Below, in pieces: positions 15,293 to 20,755 of a stretch of DNA of 21,170 bases. The notes under the pieces are model-generated. The model was not told the DNA's origin. It made no database searches and saw only the letters and a list, made by a program, of their open reading frames with translations. Source of the DNA: a virus; IMG/VR virus record IMGVR_UViG_3300021475_000251, positions 1 to 21,170 of that record, one strand, 5' to 3'. Position 1 is the first letter of the stretch. Every line of letters begins with the position of its first letter. The position numbers and the translations under genes were made by a program.

Positions 15293-15558
15293 GCGGGGCC
15301 GCTGTTGGGCTCCGGGGCTTGCGCTTCTTCGCCCATGTGCTCTTTCACATGCGCCAGCATCGCGGCTTCGTTGGCGAGCGGATATTCAGCGGTGGCGCTC
15401 TGCCCATCCTGCGGCGGCTGGCCGTTCTCATCGGCGAGATCGTGCTTCGCGATGTAACCGCCCTTGGTGCCCCGGCGAAGGTGGAAGTCATGGGTATGGA
15501 GTTTGGAGCCTTTGGAGGCGAGAACTTTGGATGCTGCCTGTTCTGCGTCGGTGTGCAT
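15289..15558 (-). CDS. Hypothetical protein upstream of terminase
   Basis: The preferred start is ATG 15558, giving 89 residues, with AGGTGG seven bases upstream and a TGATG overlap with the membrane-protein gene; a longer start at 15582 has no ribosome site. The sequence is hydrophilic, with a basic/His part (KGSKLHTHDFHLRRGTKGGY) and an acidic, Pro/Glu-rich tail (HVKEHMGEEAQAPEPNSGPA). It could be a small DNA-packaging accessory by position, but no family is recognised. Its stop overlaps the terminase start. Confidence 0.65.
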   Translation of the reverse strand: MHTDAEQAASKVLASKGSKLHTHDFHLRRGTKGGYIAKHDLADENGQPPQDGQSATAEYPLANEAAMLAHVKEHMGEEAQAPEPNSGPA

Positions 15559-15719
15559 CAGATGACCACCTTTCCCGTCCATAGCGTGTAGACAACAAAG
15601 ATGAAGGTGACGGCGTACACCGTTACCTCCGCAAAGAACTTGATTCGCTCGCTGAGAGTGAGTTCGATAAGCGGGATGAGGATGAAGTTGACTAGCAGGA
15701 TGACGATGATGAGCAGCAT
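15558..15719 (-). CDS. Small membrane protein (53 residues), possible lysis-type protein
   Basis: A short frame from ATG 15719 with GGAGG five bases upstream. It has an N-terminal hydrophobic span (MLLIIVILLVNFILIPLIEL), a short charged turn (SERIKFF) and a second span (VTVYAVTFIFVVYTLW), so probably a two-helix hairpin in the membrane. Phages place holin-like or other envelope proteins near terminase genes, and this is the best candidate for such a role here. Size alone does not prove it, and no endolysin is seen. A hairpin covers part of its ribosome site. The stop overlaps the next start. Confidence 0.65.
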   Translation of the reverse strand: MLLIIVILLVNFILIPLIELTLSERIKFFAEVTVYAVTFIFVVYTLWTGKVVI

Positions 15720-15726
15720 GGACGCC

Positions 15727-15744
15727 TCCGGGGTGGCCCCCGGA
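15727..15744 (-). promoter_or_regulatory. Hairpin masking the ribosome site of the small membrane protein
   Basis: Read on the minus strand, TCCGGGG pairs with CCCCGGA around a four-base loop. The last three bases of the stem are the GGA of the GGAGG ribosome site at 15725-15729, five bases before the ATG. The seven-pair GC-rich stem should lower translation unless opened by ribosomes finishing the upstream gene. Confidence 0.5.
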
Positions 15745-15749
15745 CGCGC

Positions 15750-15947
15750 CTACTTGCGCTGCCGGATAGCCTGACGATTGAAGACGTGGTAGAACCCGTC
15801 TTCAAACTCGACACTGATAATTTTCCCGTTGTTGGCGATGACCCTGCACGCCTGTCCCTTGCGGCCTAGCTTGTCCCAATAGAGGAAGTGGTCGAAGGGA
15901 GTTGTTGTTTCGGGTTTGACTTTACTGGGTTCTGGTTTGCTTGGCAA
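15750..15947 (-). CDS. Small hypothetical protein with SH3-like strand pattern
   Basis: The TTG at 15947 has GGAG six bases upstream and is preferred (65 residues); a GTG at 15974 would add nine residues but lacks a ribosome site and overlaps the upstream gene more. The core FDHFLYWDKLGRKGQACRVI, NGKIISVEFEDGFYHVFNRQ and AIRQRK shows alternating strands and a conserved-looking basic end, as in small SH3- or KOW-like folds. The N-terminus is Pro/Lys-rich and disordered. The role is unknown. Confidence 0.65.
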   Translation of the reverse strand: MPSKPEPSKVKPETTTPFDHFLYWDKLGRKGQACRVIANNGKIISVEFEDGFYHVFNRQAIRQRK

Positions 15948-16263
15948 GCATCTCTCCGTTCCTTCGGAGTTCACGGAAGAAGCACCAAGCGCACATAATC
16001 ATAGGCCCGGGGATGGCATTCCGCTCGTCGATCATACGCTGGGTGGTAGGACTGAGCCATACAATGAGCCCGCACGGACAGCGGGCTTGTTTCGCGCCCT
16101 CCATGCCGAAGTGTTCGGGCGCTGCGATCACTATGAACGGCTGGTCGTCGGGGATGTCGGTCAGGGGCCCGATAGCCCCCGACTCGGCAAGCTCGCGCAG
16201 CTTGGCGTGGTGGGCCGGGTTGTCTCGCAGCGCGGCCCTCAGTACGGCGATCTCAGTTGGCAT
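15922..16263 (-). CDS. Hypothetical protein with two Cys pairs
   Basis: The start at 16263 is chosen because GGAGGAG lies about eight bases upstream; an in-frame ATG at 16281 overlaps this ribosome site. The 113-residue protein has a helical N-terminal half (LRAALRDNPAHHAKLRELAE), a strand segment (DDQPFIVIAAPEHFGME) and then CPCG and CAWC about 30 residues apart, which could bind one zinc ion. The end is basic. It overlaps its neighbours on both sides. No family is recognised. Confidence 0.7.
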   Translation of the reverse strand: MPTEIAVLRAALRDNPAHHAKLRELAESGAIGPLTDIPDDQPFIVIAAPEHFGMEGAKQARCPCGLIVWLSPTTQRMIDERNAIPGPMIMCAWCFFRELRRNGEMLAKQTRTQ

Positions 16264-16726
16264 TTTTATGCTCCTCCGCATACTCGTTGATCGTCATCAT
16301 CCGCCCAAAAAAACTCTCTAGCTCGGCCTTGGTCAACAGACGATTACGGTACTTCTCTTCCGGCACTTTCTCGGGCGGGATACGATGCCCTGCAACCTCG
16401 ACGTGACCGCTCGGGGTGATCTTGCGCAGATGGGCCTCGTGGACGGCCCATGTGAACCCATAGCCCAGCACGACAGCGCCGCCCTGCCAAGCGCCATCTT
16501 CCTTGCTGGCATAGCTGAGATACCACCATGAAGGCTCCGGGTTGGCGAGCCGTTCCTCCTCCATGAATTTGCACGCGGTCATGTCGATCAGAAGCCCAAT
16601 GTTCGGGTTGAATTCAACGGCCACTTGATCTTCCTCCGGCTGGCGGCGAACCCACTCGGGCCCGCCCACCCAGTCTTCATTCAGTTCACAGGGTTCGCTC
16701 TCGCGCTTATCCGGCGACTTCGGCAT
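16253..16726 (-). CDS. Hypothetical protein, 157 residues
   Basis: A start at ATG 16726 with GGAGGA five bases upstream, overlapping the end of the preceding gene by 20 bases. The protein is acidic at the front (KRESEPCELNEDWVGGPEWV), with a mixed strand-rich core (SWWYLSYASKEDGAWQGGAV, VLGYGFTWAVHEAHLRKITP) and a basic/acidic helical tail (NRLLTKAELESFFGRMMTIN). No catalytic motif or family is recognised. It is made with the small-gene cluster behind the resolvase gene. Confidence 0.7.
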   Translation of the reverse strand: MPKSPDKRESEPCELNEDWVGGPEWVRRQPEEDQVAVEFNPNIGLLIDMTACKFMEEERLANPEPSWWYLSYASKEDGAWQGGAVVLGYGFTWAVHEAHLRKITPSGHVEVAGHRIPPEKVPEEKYRNRLLTKAELESFFGRMMTINEYAEEHKNAN

Positions 16727-17069
16727 CCTGCTCCTCCGGCTTCACCTTCGGCTTGCGCACGCGCGGCTGGGGTGGGTTGGCTCTAAGATACTCCCGCTCG
16801 GCGAGTTCTTCTGGCGACAGTTCGGAATCGGGCGGTGGATTTTTCATCTCGGCGTTCCGCCAGCGCCGGAAGCGCGAGCGCTCTGCCGGGGTGCTCGGCT
16901 TCAGACAGTATTTGCAGCGCTTCTTTCCCATCCTTTGCTTCCGCCACACGTCGCGCCTGTCGCGGCACGCATCGGAGCAGGTGAGGGTGATGTTGGGCCG
17001 GGGGTGATCGGCTGGGATGGGCTCGCCGCACATGGTACAGCGGGGGATGATGATCTCTTCTTCTGTCAC
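16707..17069 (-). CDS. Zinc-finger-like protein, GTG start
   Basis: A 120-residue protein starting at GTG 17069, which overlaps the resolvase stop by four bases (GTGA) and has GGAG five bases upstream. Residues 10-60 hold CTMCGEPIPADHPRPNITLT, CSDACRDRRD and CKYCLKP, a Cys pattern of CxxC...CxxxC...CxxC that can bind one or two zinc ions. The order CxxCG...TCSDAC is reminiscent of treble-clef-like fingers in small phage and plasmid proteins. The C-terminal half is Pro/Glu/Lys-rich and disordered. A DNA or RNA contact is likely but inferred. Confidence 0.7.
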   Translation of the reverse strand: MTEEEIIIPRCTMCGEPIPADHPRPNITLTCSDACRDRRDVWRKQRMGKKRCKYCLKPSTPAERSRFRRWRNAEMKNPPPDSELSPEELAEREYLRANPPQPRVRKPKVKPEEQDAEVAG

Positions 17070-17500
17070 TCTCTCTCCAATCGGGTAACTACAAATTCGG
17101 TGCGGGGGTTGTGGCGCTCGTCCTTGACGACGATGGCCTTGGATTCGTACACGTAGGCATCCGAATGGATGACACCACAGGCTTCGAGGGCGTCCTGTGC
17201 CGCCTTCAGGAAGTTGTCGGCGTCGCCGCGCTGCCTCGGGCCCAAGTAGACCGTCACACGAACCTCGTATCGTACCTTCAGCCGTTCTTTGTCGGTTGCC
17301 GGGGCGACGGTGCGGCCTTGGGCGAAGAGTCCCACGGCGAAGCGAAATGCTTCCGCCGCCTTGGTCAGCTTCCGGCCCTTTACTGCCTGTCCGTTCTTGG
17401 CCCTGTAGTACACGATGCGGTACATGTGATTCACGGATGGGGGTACAAGCGGCACCGTGAAAGCGACTGTTTTCTCGATGAGTGTAAAAGTCCTTGCCAT
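17066..17500 (-). CDS. rusA: RusA-type Holliday junction resolvase
   Basis: A 144-residue endonuclease of the RusA family, which cuts branched DNA. The start at 17500 (MARTFTLIEK) is set by the divergent promoter and by normal RusA length; the frame is open further but would overlap the next gene. Conserved parts are PLVPPSVNHMYR (17-28), a basic segment and RGDADNFLKAAQDALEACGV. Three acidic residues lie at 93, 95 and 114; this spacing (2 and 19) equals that of the E. coli RusA active-site aspartates (70, 72, 91), so the enzyme looks intact. In a phage it can clear branched DNA before packaging. It is the first gene of the minus-strand block. Confidence 0.88.
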   Translation of the reverse strand: MARTFTLIEKTVAFTVPLVPPSVNHMYRIVYYRAKNGQAVKGRKLTKAAEAFRFAVGLFAQGRTVAPATDKERLKVRYEVRVTVYLGPRQRGDADNFLKAAQDALEACGVIHSDAYVYESKAIVVKDERHNPRTEFVVTRLERE

Positions 17501-17536
17501 ACCTTCAATCGTAGCTGCATAATCGCTACATGGCAA
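17494..17536. promoter_or_regulatory. Compact overlapping divergent promoters
   Basis: Plus strand: TTGCCA (17494-17499), 18 bases, CATAAT (17518-17523), predicting a start of transcription at or next to the ATG at 17530. Minus strand: TTGCCA (17535-17530), 17 bases, TACGAT (17513-17508), predicting a start at about 17500-17501, the resolvase ATG. The outer TTGCCAT/ATGGCAA pair is an inverted repeat that also holds both start codons. A copy of the dispersed word (CGTAGCTGCA, 17510-17519) lies between and overlaps both -10 boxes. Confidence 0.6.
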
Positions 17537-17784
17537 ACAAAAAGCTGAAAACCGCAAAGTATGTGCCCGGGGCCGGGAACCGCTCTCGCAAGCGAACCGG
17601 AATCGTCGTTCAAAGCATCCGCATGTTGGCATCCGACAACAAGCTGGTGCGCGCCGCAGCGAAGAATGCAGGGGAGTCGATCAATGCATGGGTCAACGCC
17701 GTCCTGATTCGCGAAGTGAACAAGGCACTCAAACGTAAACGCATGACAACCGAAGAGCGTATGAGAGAGGCAACCCGTGGCTAG
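17530..17784 (+). CDS. Ribbon-helix-helix-like small DNA-binding protein
   Basis: An 84-residue basic protein. Residues about 23-65 fit a ribbon-helix-helix fold: a strand (TGIVVQSIRML), helix 1 (NKLVRAAAKNAG), a turn, and helix 2 (ESINAWVNAVLIREVNKAL). The AAKNAGESINAWVNAVL pattern is typical of Arc/HicB-like repressors. Both ends are Lys/Arg-rich. It has no ribosome site and its ATG sits at the predicted transcription start, so it may be translated from a leaderless message. As the first gene of the plus-strand replication block, next to a divergent promoter with an inverted repeat, it is a good candidate for the local repressor. The binding site is not shown. Confidence 0.72.
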   Translation: MANKKLKTAKYVPGAGNRSRKRTGIVVQSIRMLASDNKLVRAAAKNAGESINAWVNAVLIREVNKALKRKRMTTEERMREATRG

Positions 17785-17986
17785 AACCGCAGCACCGAAG
17801 AGTGAGATCAAACCCACCATCACCACCAACGGCGTAATCGCCCCTCAATCTCCCGACCCCGTGCGGGAGTTGTTTTACATGCTGGGCGTCATGCGCGGCG
17901 CTAACGTGGATGGGGCTATCCGCGTCGCGGAGTTGGCTAATCTGCTCATCCCCACCACCAACAACACCAACCCCGGAGGCGAATAA
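17777..17986 (+). CDS. Small hypothetical protein, GTG start
   Basis: A 69-residue protein starting at GTG 17777, which overlaps the upstream stop by eight bases and has AGAGG about seven bases upstream. The N-terminus is disordered (ARTAAPKSEIKPTITTNGVI); residues 28-58 form a helix-rich segment (VRELFYMLGVMRGANVDGAI, RVAELANLLIP). The end is Asn/Thr-rich. No family is recognised. It is part of the plus-strand early operon and shares no similarity with its neighbours. Confidence 0.65.
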   Translation: MARTAAPKSEIKPTITTNGVIAPQSPDPVRELFYMLGVMRGANVDGAIRVAELANLLIPTTNNTNPGGE

Positions 17987-18205
17987 TTGGACGCCGAGAT
18001 GAAAGAGCATTTGGAGAAGATGGAAGCCCGCATCGTCGAGCACATCCATGACACAGAAACCCGGCTCCTGCGCGCCTTCCGTAACTGGGCAGTGCGCATC
18101 GAAGCCTCCGTCAAAGTCAGCCGCGCAAACTATGAGGGCCTTGATGCCCGCATGGGCGTAGCTGAGGAGCGGCTAAACGAGATGGACGCAGGAGGGCAGC
18201 AGTGA
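17987..18205 (+). CDS. Short coiled-coil protein, TTG start
   Basis: A 72-residue protein with its start at TTG 17987, just behind the upstream TAA and with GGAGG about seven bases upstream; ATG 17999 is a shorter alternative without a good site. Almost the whole sequence is amphipathic helix (EMKEHLEKMEARIVEHIHDT, ETRLLRAFRNWAVRIEASVK, LDARMGVAEERLNEMD), so a dimeric coiled coil is likely. Similar small helical proteins are common in phages. The function is unknown. Confidence 0.65.
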   Translation: MDAEMKEHLEKMEARIVEHIHDTETRLLRAFRNWAVRIEASVKVSRANYEGLDARMGVAEERLNEMDAGGQQ

Positions 18206-18432
18206 CAACGAAGAAGGTCGATGAAACCGCATCGAACATCGCGCTCGCGATGACTCAACGCTTCAACCAGAATCGCGGCGTCCACAAGAAGGCCGTCGAG
18301 GGTCTGACTGAGGAGCAGACCGTTGATTTTGACCAACGGCTGCTCGGCGCTCTGATGACCCTCACCAACCCGATAGAGTTCAAGGAGACTATCGACAGGC
18401 TGAAGAAGGATATGAGCAATGGCATCCGGTAA
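18202..18432 (+). CDS. Small helical hypothetical protein, GTG start
   Basis: A 76-residue protein beginning at GTG 18202, with a GTGA overlap with the upstream stop and GGAGGG upstream. Sequence is helical and hydrophilic (ETASNIALAMTQRFNQNRGV, TVDFDQRLLGALMTLTNPIE, FKETIDRLKKDMSNGIR). No motif is recognised. It is translationally coupled to both neighbours in the replication-side operon. Confidence 0.65.
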   Translation: MTTKKVDETASNIALAMTQRFNQNRGVHKKAVEGLTEEQTVDFDQRLLGALMTLTNPIEFKETIDRLKKDMSNGIR

Positions 18433-18706
18433 GAGCGTCAGGGGATGGCCTCTGATGAAGCGTAAATGCACCACCTGCCCCTTCGGGCCGAACGGCGACC
18501 CCTTCATTCGTGATGGGGTCGTCTCACGTTTATTCAAGGGCTCGCAGCGCTGCCACCACCCGGTTCTAGCGGGGAAGAAGGAGACGCACCTGTGCCGGGG
18601 CGCTCGCGATCTGCAACTCACCATCCTCACGGGCTTCGGGCTCCTCGACGAACCCACTGACGCGGCGTTTGAAAAGCGCTCGCGAGAACTAGGGGCGATA
18701 AAATGA
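18419..18706 (+). CDS. Cys-rich small phage protein with CxxCPF motif
   Basis: A 95-residue protein with AAGGAT before ATG 18419 and a 14-base overlap with the previous gene. It contains KRKCTTCPFGPNGDP, then QRCHHPVL and THLCRGARDLQL. This is the layout of a small phage family in which CxxCPF, a central CxH and a late LCRGA-type stretch probably hold a metal. The helical end (DAAFEKRSRELGAIK) may contact a partner. I recognise the pattern from phage early regions but cannot give a function. Confidence 0.72.
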   Translation: MASGKSVRGWPLMKRKCTTCPFGPNGDPFIRDGVVSRLFKGSQRCHHPVLAGKKETHLCRGARDLQLTILTGFGLLDEPTDAAFEKRSRELGAIK

Positions 18707-18966
18707 AGGTTGAATTGCCGTCTGACTACTGGGAGAAGTTCAAAGCAACACTGCCCAGCGCATTCAGCGAAATTACTTTGATGACGTTACGCTATGCCTT
18801 CTTCGCCGGATGCGCGGCTGTCAACGCGTCCATGCAAGCCCTGACGGATATTGATGACGAAGACGAGGGTGGGGCTGCTATGGGCGAAGTGATTTCAGAC
18901 CTAACCAAAAACTTTGAAGCAGCGAAAAGCTGGCTGGGAGAGCAGCACAAAGAGAGAGTGGACTGA
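18703..18966 (+). CDS. Small phage protein, paralogue of the next gene
   Basis: An 87-residue protein overlapping the previous stop (ATGA). The core DYWEKFKATLPSAF, then LRYAFFAGCAAVNASMQALT, followed by an acidic tail, aligns with the next gene's DYWAEIISGWPTDI and MRNLFYAGFALSSSFMGELK. The shared pattern DYW...MRxxFxAGxAxxxSxM suggests one ancestral gene copied in tandem. The R-x-x-F-x-AG helix is frequent in uncharacterised small phage proteins. No activity can be assigned. Confidence 0.72.
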   Translation: MKVELPSDYWEKFKATLPSAFSEITLMTLRYAFFAGCAAVNASMQALTDIDDEDEGGAAMGEVISDLTKNFEAAKSWLGEQHKERVD

Positions 18967-18968
18967 TT

Positions 18969-19253
18969 ATGATGCAGGGAGTTCGCACGCATGAAGATTA
19001 TTGGGCTGAGATAATTTCGGGTTGGCCCACCGACATACCCCCGGATAAATTGGAGTTCATGCGCAACCTCTTCTACGCCGGGTTCGCCCTGTCGAGTTCG
19101 TTTATGGGCGAGTTGAAACGGAGTTCGATCACGCGCGAGGAGAAGGTCGCGCTTCACCACTTCTGCATGACCGAATGTATTCGACTCTCCGGTATTACGG
19201 GAGAGCAAACCTTAGTGCAGGAGAGGGGCGACGTAACTACATGGGAGCCATGA
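18969..19253 (+). CDS. Small phage protein, paralogue of the previous gene
   Basis: A 94-residue protein starting at ATG 18969 or the adjacent ATG 18972, without a strong ribosome site. Residues 9-48 (EDYWAEIISGWPTDIPPDKL, EFMRNLFYAGFALSSSFMGE) match the gene before it; the C-terminal half (EEKVALHHFCMTECIRLSGI) is different, with a helical Cys/His stretch. The last codons contain a copy of the dispersed word (CGTAACTACA, 19232-19241), and the TGA overlaps the favoured repA start. Confidence 0.7.
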   Translation: MMQGVRTHEDYWAEIISGWPTDIPPDKLEFMRNLFYAGFALSSSFMGELKRSSITREEKVALHHFCMTECIRLSGITGEQTLVQERGDVTTWEP

Positions 19254-20344
19254 CGGAGCGCGCTAATCACCCTTTGGGGCTGTCGTTGTCAGACCAAGAG
19301 AGCATCGACAACTTTGAAAATTTTTGGGGCCGCGAGGTCTTAGACAACCCGCTCATTGGGTTCAATCATTACTGGAATACTTCGATAGGTTCGCCCTTCA
19401 AAGACCCCGGCATGATCGACCTGTGGGTTCGTAAGGACGGGAATCGCATCTTCACAATTCGCAACGGTCACGCCATCCACCCACACACTGACGATCTGGT
19501 GTTGCAGGGTTATCCCTATGGCCTCTGGCCGCGCCGTCTTCAGGCTATTATGAACGCTCAACTCATTCGCAACCGGGGCGTCCGCGACATCTACGTTGGC
19601 CCTGCGTTCACACCATATTTGCGGTCGCGGCTGGGTGGTATCGACATGACGGGCGGCAAGACTGGGAACATCGCACGCGCCAAAGAACAGATGCTTCGGC
19701 TGGCGTCCTCAACCTATCGCTTCTACATCCGGGGAGAACAGGCCGGGGCGATGTATAACCCGGCCCCGATGATCGAGCGGTGCGGCGTTTACTTCGGTGA
19801 GGACGCGGAGAATTGGCCGCTCATGCTGACCATCTCCAAGCCCTACGCGGAGAGCATCTGCACCGAGGGCAACGCGGTTCCGGTGGACATCGCCGCTCTC
19901 ATGCGAATCAAGGGGCCGATGGAGCATGACGTTTACTCGTGGTCTGTCCGGCGCGTCTTTGGTGTCAAGCCGGGGAAGCCCGTTCCCCTGACATGGCAGA
20001 ATATGTTCGAGCAGTTCGGTAAAACTACCTACCTCTCTCCGACTGCGATGAAGGACTTTCAGAAGGATTTCAGGGCGTGCGTGCTGCATCTCCGCAAAGA
20101 GGTCTATCCCGATCTGAACTTTGAGGAGCGCTTGGGGAAGTGGTGGCTCTCGGCGTCGAAGCTGGCGGTGCCGCAGAAAAAATACTGGCGCGGGTTCACG
20201 GAGGAGCGTCAACTTAGCCTCCTGCCACCCGAACCCGACGAGCCGGAGGAGACTACTGAGCTACCGCTTTGCTCTCGCTGCGGCGGGTCTGGTTTCGACC
20301 GAAAAATTGGGAACCGATGCACCTGTGGAGCACCGATGCGGTGA
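19250..20344 (+). CDS. repA: Plasmid-type replication initiator (RepA_C-like) with C-terminal zinc ribbon
   Basis: A 364-residue protein from ATG 19250 (ATGA overlap); ATG 19241 and 19175 are in-frame alternatives. Residues 87-160 (GYPYGLWPRRLQAIMNAQLI, GPAFTPYLRSRLGGIDMTGG, IARAKEQMLRLASSTYRFYI) match the plasmid RepA_C pattern: a GY-P-G loop, an arginine-rich helix, a (G)xxFxxxLxxLG segment, a GGKxG turn, and a QMxRLA helix. These proteins bind iterons beside the origin and open it. The C-terminus adds CSRCGGSGFD and CTCG (Cys 341, 344, 357, 359), a DnaJ-like zinc ribbon not usual for the family. The iteron array follows immediately, which supports the role. Confidence 0.8.
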   Translation: MTERANHPLGLSLSDQESIDNFENFWGREVLDNPLIGFNHYWNTSIGSPFKDPGMIDLWVRKDGNRIFTIRNGHAIHPHTDDLVLQGYPYGLWPRRLQAIMNAQLIRNRGVRDIYVGPAFTPYLRSRLGGIDMTGGKTGNIARAKEQMLRLASSTYRFYIRGEQAGAMYNPAPMIERCGVYFGEDAENWPLMLTISKPYAESICTEGNAVPVDIAALMRIKGPMEHDVYSWSVRRVFGVKPGKPVPLTWQNMFEQFGKTTYLSPTAMKDFQKDFRACVLHLRKEVYPDLNFEERLGKWWLSASKLAVPQKKYWRGFTEERQLSLLPPEPDEPEETTELPLCSRCGGSGFDRKIGNRCTCGAPMR

Positions 20345-20346
20345 GC

Positions 20347-20547
20347 CACGCATAATACCCGTGGATTCACAACCTAAATAGTTGAAAATAAACGGAAATG
20401 TCACGCATAATACCCCTCCAAGTCGGTTTTCCACAGAAAAGTGTGGAAAGCCGACTTTTTCCACGCATAATACCCCTCCGATGGTTGTCAACAACTTACG
20501 GATTGGTCACGCATAATACCCCTCCAAGTCACGCATAATACCCCTCC
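20347..20547 (+). repeat. Five direct repeats (iterons), probable replication origin
   Basis: The core CACGCATAATACCC occurs at 20347, 20402, 20462, 20508 and 20530. Four copies share the full 18-mer CACGCATAATACCCCTCC, and those at 20402 and 20508 extend to 22 bases (ending AAGT). The copy at 20347 departs after the core (GTGG). Start distances are 55, 60, 46 and 22 bases; the last pair lies on the same DNA face. The spacing is irregular and the spacers unrelated, unlike CRISPR. An AT-rich stretch is at 20371-20400. Placed right behind repA, these fit initiator binding sites of an iteron plasmid. Confidence 0.85.
20420..20457 (+). terminator. Strong hairpin: repA terminator overlapping a DnaA-type box
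   Basis: AAGTCGGTTTTCCACA (20420-20435) pairs with TGTGGAAAGCCGACTT (20442-20457), one G-U wobble, loop GAAAAG. Three more Ts follow (20458-20460), giving a good plus-strand intrinsic terminator behind repA. The left arm holds TTTTCCACA (20427-20435), which fits the DnaA-box consensus TTWTNCACA, and the right arm a near copy in reverse. The element may serve both roles. Confidence 0.65.
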
Positions 20548-20755
20548 GGCCTTTAATGTATTTCCGGTAGTTGCCGTTAGAAAAGAAACTATCCGGTAGT
20601 CGATGAAGCCCCCGCGATGTGGAAAATGCACAACAGCAAGTGCAAAAGCGCCCCTCCACGGCGTTTTCGGCCCTCCGGGGTGGGCTACCCCTAACCAAAC
20701 CCGTAGAATGAGCACCTACCCCGGTTTCCGGGGCATTACGAGCCGGAGGGAGAGC
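20548..20755. other. Right flank of the origin and leader of the last gene
   Basis: No gene is supported here. The stretch holds an AT-rich part (20551-20590), a direct repeat TCCGGTAGT at 20563 and 20592, the second DnaA-type box, and two small hairpins before the last gene: GGGGT/ACCCC near 20677 and CCCCGG-TTT-CCGGGG at 20719-20732. A promoter for the next gene probably lies within it, but no clear -35/-10 pair stands out. Confidence 0.5.
20618..20626 (-). promoter_or_regulatory. DnaA-type box
   Basis: TGTGGAAAA on the plus strand is TTTTCCACA on the minus strand, identical to the box inside the hairpin at 20427-20435 and consistent with TTWTNCACA. It lies 71 bases behind the last iteron, within reach of the same origin. 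Confidence 0.5.

Larger units (their letters stand above)
3569..19241. repeat. Dispersed 9-10 base word, consensus (C/G)GTA(A/G)CT(A/G)CA
   Basis: Sixteen copies of GTARCTRCA, read on either strand. Plus orientation, first base of the 10-mer: 3569, 3652, 6362, 8181, 8881, 11554, 13736, 17085, 17510, 19232. Minus orientation: 3737, 6346, 7206, 9253, 9577, 12929. Ten of them have C in the first place. Near misses occur at 159, 2846, 4207, 11882, 13200 and 18158. Copies lie inside genes of both strands, in a terminator loop, in a promoter and between genes. Confidence 0.8.

Noticed and set aside
20347-20547. CRISPR array
   Set aside because: The repeats are 14-22 bases long with spacings of 22-60 bases, and no cas gene is present; iterons explain them better.
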